Source: Xylocopa sonorina | Taxonomy: Eukaryota; Arthropoda; Insecta; Hymenoptera; Apidae | NCBI RefSeq assembly: GCF_050948175.1 | Contig: NC_135202.1 | Location: forward strand, 9,672,001 to 9,736,000 | Direction of reading: 5' to 3' | DNA length: 64,000 nt | Translations under genes and position numbers: made by a program | Shown: piece after piece, positions 24,048 to 37,700 of the stretch | How positions within the stretch are numbered: the first letter of the stretch is position 1 | How the letters are laid out: each line of letters starts with the position of its first letter | The notes under the pieces: generated by a model | What the model saw: only the letters and a program-made list of their open reading frames with translations | What the model was told of the DNA's origin: nothing | The model's database searches: none

Positions 24048-24071
24048 ACAGTGTAGCGCGCGCTACACTGT
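24048..24071. repeat. Perfect 24-bp palindrome
   Basis: The half-site ACAGTGTAGCGC is followed directly by its exact reverse complement, with no spacer. The centre is the alternating GCGCGCGC. It could be a dimeric protein binding site, a cruciform-prone sequence or chance; function is unknown. Confidence 0.6.
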
Positions 24072-27000
24072 GGTAGGTGTAAACGCGCAAGGGGCAAACG
24101 TTTTCCCACAGCACCGTGGCTGCGCACCTGATATCGCGCCCACCGGCACAACCACGTCGGCTGGGTTGTTAACCGTTGCAAAATTATTCGATGTACACCA
24201 GGTCGCCTCGAAACTTTGGGTATCAACGACGAGGAACGGAGCAACCGGGGAGTTTACACGGTACTGGCTGAATGGAAACGTTTCCTAAGAGATCCCGCGA
24301 TAGAGACTAACGCATTCATTCGGCTCCATCGAGCTCGACGTTCCTGACTTTTGTGATCGATAACGAACGTGGCAAGGGTTGGAAATGATTCAGCCAGGAG
24401 GGGAGGACGGCCGATGAGAAACCCAGTTTAGTGTTATCCCAGTAGTGGATTCTTTTTTGCTTGTCTCTCCTCTTGCTCGTTACGTAGCTTCTTTTTGTGT
24501 TCTTCCAGGGAAAGGTTTTAGTAAATTAGGGACAAACGATGTAGGAATCGATACTTGCGATGGATAGTTCTGTCCTTATTCTACTCCTGTCCCCTTAAAG
24601 CGTGACCTATTCTACTTGCCTCTCTAAGCTGCGTGGTTGATACTTTAAATCTCGTGCGTGGTTCTCAGCGTGCTTATTTGTTCCGCGAAAAACGATAGAA
24701 AGTACCACTGTAGAACCAATATCGTAAGAAATATCTTTGTTTCAAATCCAGCTAAATTTCTATCGTCAATATCGCGTTGTACGTGTCGTCCCGTTGAATG
24801 TTCGACAAGGCAATCTCGATAATCCAGCCACTCCATAACGAGCACCCCTTAAGAGGCCACAAAGGTTCGTTCCACCCACCTGCTCGTATCCCTTCTGTTG
24901 CATACGGAACGAGTCCCGATATTCATTTCGAGGAATCTCTCGAATCTCTATCCGAGCCTCTATATCTCGATATTGAAATCAAAGCTTCCGTTGCAGCACG
25001 TGCGCGTCTGCGAAGCACGTGCTAGATAAACACGATATCGTCCGAGATAGGTTCGAGACCCCGTAACGAGCACCCCGCAGCGAATGCAAATCGTCGTTGG
25101 TAAAGCTTCCGGTCCTCTGTTTCTTCCCCCTTCAAAGCTTTTTCCGTCGTTTATCGCGTCAGCGCGTGGATCCCCGGCAGATCGTCGTGAACATCGCGAC
25201 AACGGTGTCGACTAATCCGATTAGAATCCGATCTTCGCCACGGACAAGGAAAACGGAGGCCACGTCGTGTCACCCCTCCATCCACAGGTGGCCAATTAAT
25301 TTACAAGCGCACACACTTTACGTGACATCGATTGATATCCCCGTGGCGTGGTACCAGGGTCGAGCCCTTCGCCGCCTGTCGTCGCCTACGACGACCACCC
25401 TCTTCGAGTGTACCTACAAGAGTGTGGAGGGCGAACAGTGTGTAGGGATCGAGTTACCTACTATCCGCCCCGTGTTCGGCAAATGCGTCCATTGTTTCGC
25501 CATTGGGGTGGATTCTGATGATAGAAGGGCTGGATGAGGCTTGTAGACATTTTCAGTTAATTTGTTGGAAACTTGTCTCGTTATCTTTCGCCGAAGATAA
25601 TGGTAACTGATCTAATTACTTTTAGCCGGGATATTGAAGGTTTTGAAGATTAAAGAAAATTGATGTAAACCAGTGTTCTATGTTGGCCAGGATAATATAG
25701 ATTTGCATTATTGCAAGGTCTACCAATTCTTGTGGATTTTAATCATACGATGATTTAAAGGGTTATAAATGCAGAACTAGGACACCCCAGAGAACCATTG
25801 TTAGGGAATATTCTCACGTTGGTCTCGTAGCGACACTATTCATGTTCCTTCAAACTTGCCACTCGGATTGTAATGCCATCACGATTCTAGAAGTCTGTCG
25901 GAAAATTATCGAAATTCAGGCAGTGGCATATGGAACAAAACCCGTCGAAGCCGTGCTTTGCGAGTCCCTCTAACGTCTCTCTCTTTTCTCCCTCGCCATT
26001 TTTCCCTTCCTCTGCTTTTCGCCCTTGTGAACACTTGTTGCGCGTCGCATCGTGGGCGCGAAATCGATTTCGCTCTAGCCGATATCCGGTGATAAGAAGG
26101 TCCCTGCCATTTTCCAGGACGCGTGCGCTCGTTTCATCGCTGATGGGCTTCGTTACAGACAATTTTCCGTTTCTATCCATACTCCGTACTTGAAATCTGG
26201 GCAACGATCCCGAATTTCCGCATGGTTTCCGTTTTTTCCGGATTATCTCCGATGAGCTGGACGATCGTTGGCCGCGGGGTCGCAGGGAATTTCGTTGAAA
26301 TTGTACCCCTGAAGCCGCACAACACGATAATCCCCGCGAGTTCTCCAAGCTGGATGAAAAGAAGCTGAATTGAGCCAACACAGCCCATGAAACTCGAAAA
26401 AAGTGTATAGTCTCTGCCATATAGAACTTCTCCAACTTCTTGAACTTTTCAAATTTCTACTATTTCTTGCAATTCCAGCTTTTTCGAATTTTTCAAGTCT
26501 CTCTAATTTACTCGTATCGTCGATTTCCACGAACTTCTTGAACTCTTCAAGTTTCCTCAAGTTTTGTAATCTCTTTTTTCGTAAGATATACTATCAAGAC
26601 TCGTGTTACTGCTCTCGTGTGACAAAACGTCATCAAGTTCCGTTAATAAGGCGAAACAGAAAGGCTCATAAAGCGCGGAGGCTGAGAGACCATGTAACGA
26701 GAAATCTTGGAGGAAGATGGGACAAAGATAAATTTCTTAGTTTCGTCAACGAGTATAAGCTTCGTACTGAACAGTCTTTTGAAATTGGGAAAAATAGGGA
26801 CGACTGAGGAACGTATTTATAATCTTTCAAGTATGTTAATGTCCTTTCAAAAATATTTGAGATGAATTCTACTGATGCAGTAAGAGTTAAAAGAATGTGA
26901 CCACTACGATTCCAAAGAAAGACTTTCGAGATGTTTTTACACATCACTATAATTTATTTTATTCCACTAAATTGCGAATATACGATTACTTTAAAAAAGC

Positions 27001-30000
27001 AGAACGAGACCAGCGTATTATGTCTAAATATCTTAACAAGAAATGGGAGACTCGTAAACGATACTCGGACGGTCTCGTAATTCTCGTCCTTCCCTCAGCA
27101 ACAAGAGCATCACGGTGGGCGAAATTTCATTAGCCCCTCGCCTTCGTTCCTTGTATTACGTTTCCTTGACCGAGCCACGGTGAAAAAAATTAAATTACGT
27201 CCGTCCTTAAACAACGGATTTCACGCACCCGCCAATCTTCTAACCAGACAGACGCGGAACAAAAGGATACACCGTGATCATCCTACAAGTTTCATGTTCT
27301 CCAGACACGTGACTGGAATTATACTGAGAATTCTGACATTTTTCGCCTTCACTCCTCGAATCTTACCTCTGTACAACAATTCTGGACCATTGCTTGGAAA
27401 ATTCCTCAACGCTTCTAAATTACTATTCACCCCTCCCTCGCAGCACAAAAATATGTTAAAACATCAGACTAACTCCAGCCAACGAAAGTGTCTTCACTGT
27501 ACCCCCAGAAAGAATAGTATTTATCCAAAGGTAGCGCAGAGACGTGGTTGAAGAAAAGAAAGGACCCTCCCGCTGCACGACCCTTCCGCCACCGTTCCAA
27601 AAAGGGTGCACGTTCGCGAAAAGGCATAAAGTTGTTCACGCCGACGAAGAAAATACAGTAATACAGTTTATACGACTGCGAAAGGGACCAAATACTGTGC
27701 GAAGAAAGAAAGAAAGGGAGGAGGTATAGAGGGTAGACAGAGAGAGAAGGATGGTCAAGGTAGAGAACGTGCTGTCTGACGACGACGGGCCAGGGTGGCC
27801 GGGTTGTACGAGGGGGTGTACTGGGCTTGGCTAGAGAGGAGTGCTCGGGATGCGTCTGTGAAATTCAACCAAGCTGTTCCGCTGGTAATAATGGACGAGA
27901 GGCAAGCGTTGAAATGCAAATTAGAGAGCGGGTCGCGGACAGCTTGATACATGTGCGGGGATTGTGGTTTCGCGCGACGCGCACCGCCGCCTATATTCGC
28001 GGAATAAAGGACTTTGTTTTGGAGTTTTGCGCGGCATGGGGCATTATATAACGTCACGCACTGCACGTTACCGTTACCCATACCACTGGCTGTCTCACCT
28101 GCGCCACGGCTGGCCCCGGCCCACCCTGTTATATCATCCTTTCGTCCCGTGGCCGAGCGTGGCTTTCTGGAAATGACCGTTGATCGTCGACCCGGCCCGC
28201 CCTCCACCGAAACCGTCCTTTTGCCGCTGTACCGCATTCAACGTGACAAAACGCGCAATTTCCATGACCGTTTCGCTGATAATGTAACGTTTCGGCGAGG
28301 GGGACAGCGAGCAGAGGAGACAGCTCGAACACGGAAATGAAAACGACTGCTGGAGTAATACGCAGCGATGGTGCCCTTCCGCTTTGCCGCGCCCTGCGTA
28401 GAGATCGACCCTCTGCAACCACTCTTCCGCTTTATCGGATTAAAAAGTGGGAACCGTCTGCAGGATACGCGTCTGCGTTCACTCTTTTTAGTCAGAGTTT
28501 AATTTTCGTTCGAATAATTACCATTGGTTATCGCGGACCTTCCCCCGGTTATTTGGAATCCCGTTCTTCTTGGAACACGATCGTAGTCCTGCCGAGGCAA
28601 TTCTTGTTTCTTGCCACGTCGCCGTCCATTAGTTTGCTACCACCGCCTCTGCTACTGCTTGCCAGCTTGTTTTGTTACCGCAAGACGGTTTCGTAATTTC
28701 GTGCAATTATGAATATCCAGTTTCAACGTGACCACGAGGAGCTGGGGTGAAATTGATGCGATGGTATTGTATCGTTCGAATAAAATTGTTTTTACTCTGA
28801 TCATCTTTCTTTCCTTCTTTTTTTTTTGTTATTTTTTTTCTGGTTTCAGTTTTCCATGGAAAGTATTCTCGCAGCCGGGATCGAGATGAATCGGGGTGTT
28901 TCGAAAACGATGCGTAGTTTGCGGGCTTGAAAGAGTATCGAGGTATATCTGGTCCCTCTTCCTACCACGGATTTATTGTTATGGTAACGCAAGCTGGGAG
29001 TCGGTACGGTATCAGCCTTTCCGTAATTGGACTCCTGTTTTTTCTAAAAAAAAGAAAACGGCAATTCTTTTTAGTCTGGAGATTATTGATTGGTTTTATT
29101 CTATTCTCGCGTTAGAAATAATAATTAAAATGAACGTTTCGACCTTCGATCGTCGAGGTAACATAGCAGAAATTGTGCCAACGAACGTCACTACCAGCGG
29201 GACATCCATTCCATCGAGTTAGTTACTTTCGCCAAGTATCAATCGTCCTTTCACGGAGCAGTCCGCCTTTGGGATGTCACTGCTTGGCTGAAAGGGGTGG
29301 CGGTGGGTAGCGACTGTCTAATTTCTCAACGTTTTTCCGTTTATCCGACCCGTCCGGTTGTTCCACAATTTCGTTTCTCACGCGCGACCACGACCAGGCA
29401 AATAAAAGCCGCGTAAATCGTGGCCCGTTTGAAATATGCGGCGCTCGCAAGAAATTCCGACGGCGAGGACGCGGTAAATCAGGCATCTCTTGTTTACGAC
29501 AATGAGCCATACACTTCCGCATCTTTTTCTTCCTTCCGTGCACGGTTGAACGTACAAGCCACCTTAAAACCGTAATCCATTAAGTGAATCGCGTTAAGAG
29601 ACTATGAAGTTGATATTTTCTTCCACATTTCTCGCGATTCGAACTTTTCCACGTATCTCGCGAAGTGGAAATACAAATCCAATAACGAGTTTTAAATCTA
29701 TCAAGAAGTCGCATGATTAAAGGTATACTATCTTTCACTCGGATCGCGCAGTAAAATCACAATAAAGTACGAAACCGTGTTTACTCTACGTACAATACCG
29801 GGGTTTTCTGATAACATTGCAAATATCGATTCAGATACCACCGATTTGCTGATTCGTTTCGTTCCCAACGTAAAATGAAAGCAGTAAAACCATTTTGACG
29901 ACGCACCGGTTCGAGTGCGGGATTCATGGCAAAGCTGGTGGGCTAAGCTTTTACAACAATAGCTATCGACGGCCGCTCGTACTCCCAGGACCAACTACTG

Positions 30001-31009
30001 TTGCTATCGATACTCTTTCCTACTCGTTTCTCCTCTTCCTCTATTTTACCCTTGATAAAACAGCCGTTGTATCGCATCGACGTTGCTGAACGATCTCTTC
30101 TCGTTAACAGCGAGGGAAATTATCTTCGCGTACAGTCCGTTGCATTCGCAGCTTGACTCTTTGTCTCTGAAACATCCTATTTTCTCGTGAACTCCGGTTT
30201 TTCTTCTTATCTCTACATTCCATCCGACACCAGGTATCGATACCGCCGTCTGTTCAACTTAATGAACCGTCCAGAAAGTAGTTCCCTCGATTCGTCTCTT
30301 TCACGCTCCGTTCGTCTACGGACCCACCCCGTTGCCACGGGGATTGAATACTTTTTATCGAAACGAGGAGACGATGGAAGACCTCTCGCGAGTTACCTCT
30401 TCCACGATCACGTCTGTCCTCTGATTAATTAACGCTTACCCGCCCTGCCGAGCGTTTCTTCGTTAATTCAGCAGCGAACCCGGCGAACGGGCCTGGAGTT
30501 TGACGAACCTATTGCTCGGAGAATGTGGCGTATGCTCTCCTATATTCATTTGCTCTATTTGCTCTATTTGCTCTTTCCTTTCCCCGGTTTCCGGTGGTCC
30601 ATCCTACTCGCTTCCTTTTGGAACCGCAGCCAGTCTCGCTCGGTGCGGTCCCTTTTGGCACTGAATTCGGGTAGATCGTGCCAATTAACGTGTAACCTGC
30701 AGCGAGGGAGGAATTGGGACGAGTTACGAGTTACGCGCTTTAACGCGTGCCGTTGCAGATGCCGCTGGCACGTTGCTCGCCCTTCGAGGATTAGCGGGCT
30801 TCCGGTTTGATCTTCTTTGTGGAACTTAACGCTGGCGAGAGATTATAATGTTATGAAGGGAAGAGAAATTCGTTCGGGGATTCTGTCGTATAGAAATTCT
30901 ATTAAAAGGAACTATCGACGTTTTAAAAATGGTAAATATCAAATTCTTCTTTGTGCTACAGGAAGGAGGACGTAAACCCTCCTCGAACCTAACCACAAGA
31001 ATATTACCT
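24072..31009. other. No recognised gene; non-coding stretch with short low-complexity runs
   Basis: I found no exon with family-level similarity here. Contents noted: imperfect TTCAA/GAACTT repeats at about 26425-26575, a GAAA/GGA-rich run at about 27705-27760, poly-T runs near 28820-28850, and a 9-base unit TTTGCTCTA repeated three times at about 30549-30577. Many open frames exist on both strands because TA is depleted, none convincing. Confidence 0.4.
26425..26575. repeat. Imperfect short repeats of TTC/GAA words
   Basis: The stretch repeats variants of ACTTCTTGAACT, for example TTCTTGAACTTTTC and TTCTTGAACTCTTC about 100 bases apart. The words resemble loose heat-shock elements (TTC and GAA blocks), though the spacing is one base off the strict pattern. 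Read on the minus strand they give a lysine, glutamate and phenylalanine-rich peptide, which I take as a consequence of the repeat. Confidence 0.35.
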
Positions 31010-31270
31010 TATCTTGACTGACTCTGGCTTCCGGGTATAAAGTGGTTTCATTATTTTTAGACTGACGTTTCGCCACTATTCCTGCCAGGTTCATCAGGAC
31101 CCTGCAGAAGCATCATAACTAAGCTGACTGATACTGATACAGTAGCAATGTCGGCGAAACGTTGCTGCGTAAATGATGAACATAGCTTATATCCGCAAAG
31201 CTGTCTAAATCTCGTAGACTCTAATCCTTCTCGTTCACCTAAAAGATTACTTATCACTTGCAATCCCTTA
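31010..31270 (-). mobile_element. Possible fragment of a dispersed retroelement
   Basis: On the minus strand the text GATGAACCTGGCAGGAATAG followed by TGGCGAAACGTC resembles the tail pattern of several insect retroelement families, where a stop lies just after a GETSV-like ending. A 68-codon minus-strand frame (31057-31263) ends PDEPGRNSGETSV. A second copy of the GGCGAAACGT word lies in inverted orientation about 90 bases away. This is recognition by pattern only and I cannot name the element. Confidence 0.3.
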
Positions 31271-33414
31271 AAGATATCAGGGTTCGATAAAAAGATCAGT
31301 AATATCAGGTTTTAGCACAAATTAAGTGCCATTTTTCGTACGACGTGCTAGCTCGAATTCATTCGCGTTTCAGAGTGATATCCGCCTTGCGTTTCTTCCT
31401 CGCGCTTTTTACGACACTCGGAGACGTCTAGGATCGCGAATTTTTGTGCGAGATCTTCGGCGGTGTTCGCAGTAACGACACACGCACGGACAAACGCGAT
31501 GGCTTCTATTACGGCTAGCATATTTCACGACATATTAACATATTGCACCAAGTGGCTCGAGTGTACGCACAGACAAAAAGCGTGTTTACTCTTCAGCTTT
31601 ATCAAACGCTAAGCCCGCCCCTCTTTGTGTGTCAACTTAATGCCACTTCAACCCCCCGGGAAATCCTTCAGTGTGCTCGCTACACTGCTCCTCTCACCCT
31701 TTCTCGATCGCCCCGCTTGCAACTCTTTCCCGTTGTCTTCGACCTCGATCCTACTTCTTTTCTATCTTTTTAGGCTCGCCATCGGCTACTTTCAACCCCT
31801 TCTCCATGAAATCTATAACGTTTCGCCTTGATTAGAGCCTTTTAAGGTAACGATTTTTAGCGTCAATTGATCTTGATCTAAGATTTAAAAGGTCAAGTCT
31901 TTCAGCGAAACACATAGAAATATATAGAAGGTGCTTTTTGATCCAAGTTTTACGATGATATTATATGTATGTAGATACAGCTCGCAGTGATCGCTGCCAA
32001 ATTTCACAACACATTTTCAACAAATTCCCTTCCAATCTACCAGTACAACGCGGCCATCCATATTTCAATACGCCTCGCGAACGTACGCCATTCTATCGAC
32101 CTAGGATAATGATATGCTCGTTCGCGATATACTGTGTCGTTGCAGTTTTTATGAGCAATACCCCGATCCACGAGGCTGGTTTGCCGAACGAACCAACTCG
32201 CGTTGAACGTCGACCTTCTTTTCCTGCCCCCTACGTTACCCGTGGCTTTAAAATTGATGCGTATCGCTGCGATAGCCCAGAATTGAATCGAAACGGGCGA
32301 ATTAATATTTGCGCGAGTTGAAAGTATCACTCGAACAAAAAGCTGGACCATCTTTGGATATATCTCGGGGGTGGAGGATTGAATTCATTAATCAAATTCC
32401 TGGAAGAAAGAGGGATGCATGTTTTTATTACGCTCCGTCCGTGAGGACTCTAGAATGATAAATAGTCGGACCAGAAGGGACCAACATTTTTGCTCCTTTG
32501 TTTCTCAGGCTTCTTCCCTAATGCGAGGCTTTATCTTCCACTGAGATATTCAGTGTCTCAGAAGTTACCCTATCAGCCTTCCGTTTCAATCCCCGGTTGT
32601 GGGGAGAATTTTTAATCGTGCCCATTCATATTGTTGATAGTGCGATAAACACTCAACTGATAATTTTCTGGAACATTTCTGAACAGCACGAAGCCACCAC
32701 GCAGCGAAAAGTCGAAGTCATTTCGCAACTGAACTCGTTACACAGCTTTGTTCCCACTGTACTGGAATTTTTTCAGCGACCGTGGTAAAAATGATAAACA
32801 GCGATGTTCGTATAAATCCACGAACGATCCGCGTCAGCGATTTAATAAACACGTCGTAAAATCATGAAAAAGTGAACCGTAAAGCCGAGTATTGCGGACG
32901 AGGGTGGCAAACGTTGCTCTGCCTACCCTCTGGCTGCGTCCTCCTCCCCTCTCCGCGTGTATGCGTACGCAATTAACGCTGCGAGGAGATGAAAATTAAA
33001 TACAAATATTGACGTAACGACAGAGTTGGTGCAACACGACGACAACGAGTTACATGCACTACCCTCTATGCATATATCTCCTGCCTTTCCGCTTTTCCTC
33101 TCCTTTTCACTCCCCGGCTGCTGCGTCGAATTCGAGGGAACACGCGGACAATTTTTGCAGTCACCACGCAACAGGATTCATGGCTCTGGAACGGATACAC
33201 CTGCCGGATCTCGTCGCGCTTCCGTTTACAAAGGAATCCACCCGCTATGCAAACGTTCGACCGTGAAAGATTTCACGCAGGGAAAGTGAATATGCGCGTG
33301 TTTCGAATCTTTGAATACGCGTTGGAAGCTCGTATGGCGAAAGTCAAGTGCCCGCGCTGGTAACTGCTGTTTCAGTTCTGAAAATCGCTGGTCTCTGGAA
33401 GGGAATTAATTACC

Positions 33415-33435
33415 AATCCGCGCGACGCGCGGATT
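33415..33435. repeat. Small perfect hairpin (9-bp arms, 3-base loop)
   Basis: AATCCGCGC, loop GAC, then GCGCGGATT: a perfect inverted repeat in an otherwise unremarkable region. It could form a stable hairpin in RNA, but no T-run follows and terminators of this kind are not used by RNA polymerase II. Meaning unknown. Confidence 0.5.
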
Positions 33436-34677
33436 TGCAGGCGTCAAAGCTCGAGTAAAAGCTCCACGGTTCGCTTTGATATTTCATTATACTGCGAACT
33501 GACTGAAATTGCAGTGAATCGATTGCTCCTTGTAACACGCGTCATGCAATTGACGCGGGGTTAAAGGTAATTAAGAAAAAAATAGTGGCAACGGTAGATT
33601 GAGGACGGAGAAGTTGTATTCCTTGATACTTTAAGTAGTCTAACTCAACGCATTGTCAGACTTTACAATAACCTCTAGCTGTTACATCAGATATCGAATA
33701 ACTCGCAAGACTGATTTAATCGAGCACGAAGTTTCTTGCTGTGTAACATCGCACGCGATATAAATTTGAAGTAGAGGAACTCGATGCTTTGTCAGCCTCA
33801 GCGATAGCTCCGACGCAAACAAAACGAAGCCGCGTTGAAAGCAGTAGCGCGAGATTAAAGCAATTTCGCGACGAGCCATCGAGCCACCGGATAGACTGGT
33901 TAACGACCTAGGTAACAGTTGCTCGATAGTCCGATAGCCGGACGGAATCAATTTTTTATTTCGAAACTACGTCCTTCCGTCAAGCTGGCCGTCTTTTCCG
34001 CGCCAGAGATAAATGGATTCGACGACGTGAAAAATCTACGCGACGCAGCAACCGCGTCGAAGAGAAAAGGATAGACACTGGCTGGAGGAAACAGGGAATA
34101 ACAGAGAGCGGAACATGCTTGGGTAACGCAAATATTTGGCGCTGTTACTTCGGTAATCCCGAGACAGAGGCGATCGATCGACACTCTGGGGAGACGGTGC
34201 CTTTAAAACGCGCGCACCGATTGTTTCGTTGTACAGTGCACGTCGGTACGTATTCGCAAAAAAATTTGCACCTCAATTGCATGCGCTCTTTTATTCATCG
34301 GTCCCACGGCGATCGCGATGCTCTCCGACGCGTCGATCCTTGTTTCGCGTGATTAAACGTTCGATTACCATACGAGCGTTTTACGGAAGTCGAGGCTGCT
34401 GTTTGAAACGCGAAATCGAGTAGCCTGGATACCGTTTCGGGATGAAAGGTAGCCGGTGTTTTTCGCTGGGCGATTTTTAACCTGACTGCGCCCTGTCGCG
34501 TTGGATGATATTGGATTATCCTAATTCCTCGTATTGCACGCGCGGAAAGCTGCACTGCGATCGACTCAGGATGATTCGCAAGTGTTTAACTTCTACTGTT
34601 GTTCGCAGATGCTTCTGCAGTGATTTTGTGGCTCGAGTACACTCTGAATTGCAAACAATTTCCTTTATTTAACTTCT

Positions 34678-34758
34678 AACCATAGATAGTCTGCTTCTAC
34701 TGTTCCTTGTATAGTGTATGTCTGACCATAGACAGACTACTTCTACTGGTTCCTCTTA
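34678..34758. repeat. Two-copy diverged direct repeat
   Basis: ACCATAGATAGTCTGCTTCT followed by ACTGTTCCT is repeated about 50 bases later as ACCATAGACAGACTACTTCT, ACTGGTTCCT. The copies differ at a few positions. It looks like a local tandem duplication. Confidence 0.5.
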
Positions 34759-37700
34759 TTCATTATTTTTCTATATGTTCTCTGTTTTTAATTTTTGTAT
34801 TTTGGGTATCTATTTTCTTCAAACAATTGTTCATAATCACTAGTCAGTATACGGTCCTTAAAAAAAAAATATCGCCAGGGGAAGTAATCAGACGGAAAAG
34901 TCGCTGGAGACTTTTTTTCGGCGATTCCCCTCGGCGAACCCTTATCGAGCCTCGCAGTAGACTAAGTTAGTTAGGCAGGGGTTTTCGATCGCGTTAACAG
35001 TAGTTCGTCGAGGGAAAGTATTCACTGATTTCACGAACTGCGGACTTCTCGTCGAGCCGTGAATCACGGTCCACCTTCTGGAGGCGACGCGTACGCGCGA
35101 CGTTTCCACACTTTACGACGATCGATCGCGAGGAACTGTTCTACCCTCTTTTCTCCATGGCGATCCCTAGTTTCTATGCGAGCCTTATTTCATCCACACT
35201 CAGAGCGCCGTTAACCCTTAACAGTCGGTTAATGCGATGTCGCATCTTCGCTTCGATCCTCACCCAAGGGTTGAACATGTGTATATGCGCGCGTGTGCCT
35301 GTGCACTGGTCAGGATATATAACTGACAGTGTGCAGGCGGTCGTTCTGTATAAAAGTCGCCAGGGTTATACGTTAAACATTATCCGAAAGAGCGAGTTGG
35401 TTGTGGATTCGAGCGTTCCCTGTCGATCGATTGCACAAGGGATGAAAAAAGTGAAAAAGCTCTACGATGGAGCGCAATTTTTCGTAGTTAATGTCTCTGG
35501 AAAGTATTTCGATCGATGAACTTTGAGAAATGTTTGGGTGTTTCGTAGGTGACGATGAAAGGAATTATTTTTACTCGATAAATCTACATGGGAGCTTTTT
35601 TTATTTCTCTACGATGGAAGTCTGAAATTGCAAGAGTTAATTAAACAATCGTTCCCGTCGAGTTCCATTAGGTACAGCGTTAATCGAAAGAAACCATCGA
35701 AATTTAAATAGAAAACATCCAGCGATATGGAATATCGTAATAAATATTTTTCCAATTCTTCCTGCAATCTCGTTCCCATCGAATTCTGACGCGCAAAGCC
35801 GGTCTCCGGTGACGGTATTATTCAAGCCGTGTAAACGTTGTTGCCGTTCCATTCTAATTGTTTCGAGTTCCGTTCCAAGTTAAATGCTGGGCCGTTTTGT
35901 CGACTAATCGGTTTACCGTCAAAGGGGCTAAGTTAACGAGCGATTTTCCGATAGTTCCACGGACCCTGTTCACCCCGTCGCTGGTACACCGTGACGCGAT
36001 TCATAAACTCCCTTCGAAAACTGGCCGGTACGCATCGTTAAAAGATCGATTAATTAAACTGTCGACGACGCAATATTCGTCGTCACGATTATCGTTCCCC
36101 TTTATTCTCAAACTTCTCCTCTAAGTCATTGCTTCTTCTTCCTCCTTCGCTTCGACTATCGCGCGTATTTTCACTTGCAGTACATTAATTATCTCTTGTA
36201 TTGTTCTTCCAGTTATTCTTATTAATTGAGACATTACGCGGTAAGATTATACAATTCGAAGTTTTCCGTTTAATTAAACGATTCAATCGCAAACATATTT
36301 TCACTCTTCTGAATAGTAAAATTGACGTTACGGTTGTCAAATAATTTTAGAACGTGAGAATCTGGTTTCATTTATGCAGTTTTACTTTGCTTGATAAGAA
36401 TTTCGTTTCTTTTTCTCTACATCATGTCTCTCTTTGTCCTTGATTAAATTTTTTCGTGTTTAGTTAGTCATTCTGAGAATGTTATTTATATAGATTTTTA
36501 ATCGGCGAACGGCGATCGTTCAATTTATTTACTCGGCGGTTTACTGTGGGATTGGAGCGGATCCAGTATCAAATGACTTATTTCGTATTGGGTTGAATGG
36601 ATGGACACTAGGTTTTATCGGCGAAAATATTTGAGCCATTCTATCTATTATAGAAGCAAATACAATCAATCCTTTTATTTCACCACCTGGGAAGCTATCG
36701 ATTGCTTTTCCAGTTTTCATGTTTGGAACGCGAAATTCGCATGATTGGCCTCGCGTTCTTCTGTGATTGATTCACATCGGAATACTCGCAAAATGAAACA
36801 TGCGTCAACGTTCAAATACTCAAAAAAGCAGTAATTTGGCGAATTGCATGAAGAATTTCGCAGCTGAATAGAATGTAATATTCACAGGAACCGCGCGAAC
36901 CATAGATTGGTTGAAGTTAGTTTCTCTAAGTGCCCAAAGAAAGCATTCATTTCGAGGTGCTTCAACCGCACACGACAAATCTCTCGAATCGTGTTGCCGT
37001 CGCAAAACACAATGCCTTTTTCGCGGGCAGACCATAAGTTAAGTTCAGGTTGGTTCCTCCGCAACCGAAACAGCCTCGCGCCCACTTTTTCATTCGGCGC
37101 ATTTTCATGGAAATGCCTCGTTGGTGGTTTGAAACAGATTTTATTTACGCGTTCTAAGCTCACGGCCACTTCGAACAGGATTTTCAACCTGGATAGTTAT
37201 AAAGAGGGCGATTCACGGGATCGTAGTTTCGCGGTTGCCATTCTGAATGCGTCCGCCTGGCCGTTATCCGCACCTGTCAAGAGCGTCACTTAACACACTT
37301 CCGGCGGTTCTTCTGCGTCGCTACACTCTCGACGCGCCTCCGCTCGGTCCACGCTTCGGTCCGTTTACTTTTCATTGTGCCACGCGCATTTGGGTCACGT
37401 ACGTCGCCATGCGAGATTTTTTTTTTTAACGCTAAAGCGAAGAACCAACGATCGCGATCCGACTCGCGCTGTAAATACGATTATGAAGTCCATTAGAATG
37501 ACGCTTCCGCTCAGGAGCGGTTTCTGTACTCTTCAGGGGCTATCATGGCTGCAAAAGAAATTTTATTCGCCGCGTTTGCGTTACTCTTTTTTACGCCATA
37601 TTTCTGTTAATCTGGATTGTTGATTTTGAGGGGGAAAATAAACGGAGAAAGAGGTTTCGTTGTTTTGTGAACTCTCGTATTGTTTATACGTGTTGGTTGA

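Noticed and set aside
25045..25080. tRNA-like GGTTCGAGACCCC word
   Set aside because: No matching acceptor, D or anticodon arms could be folded around it.
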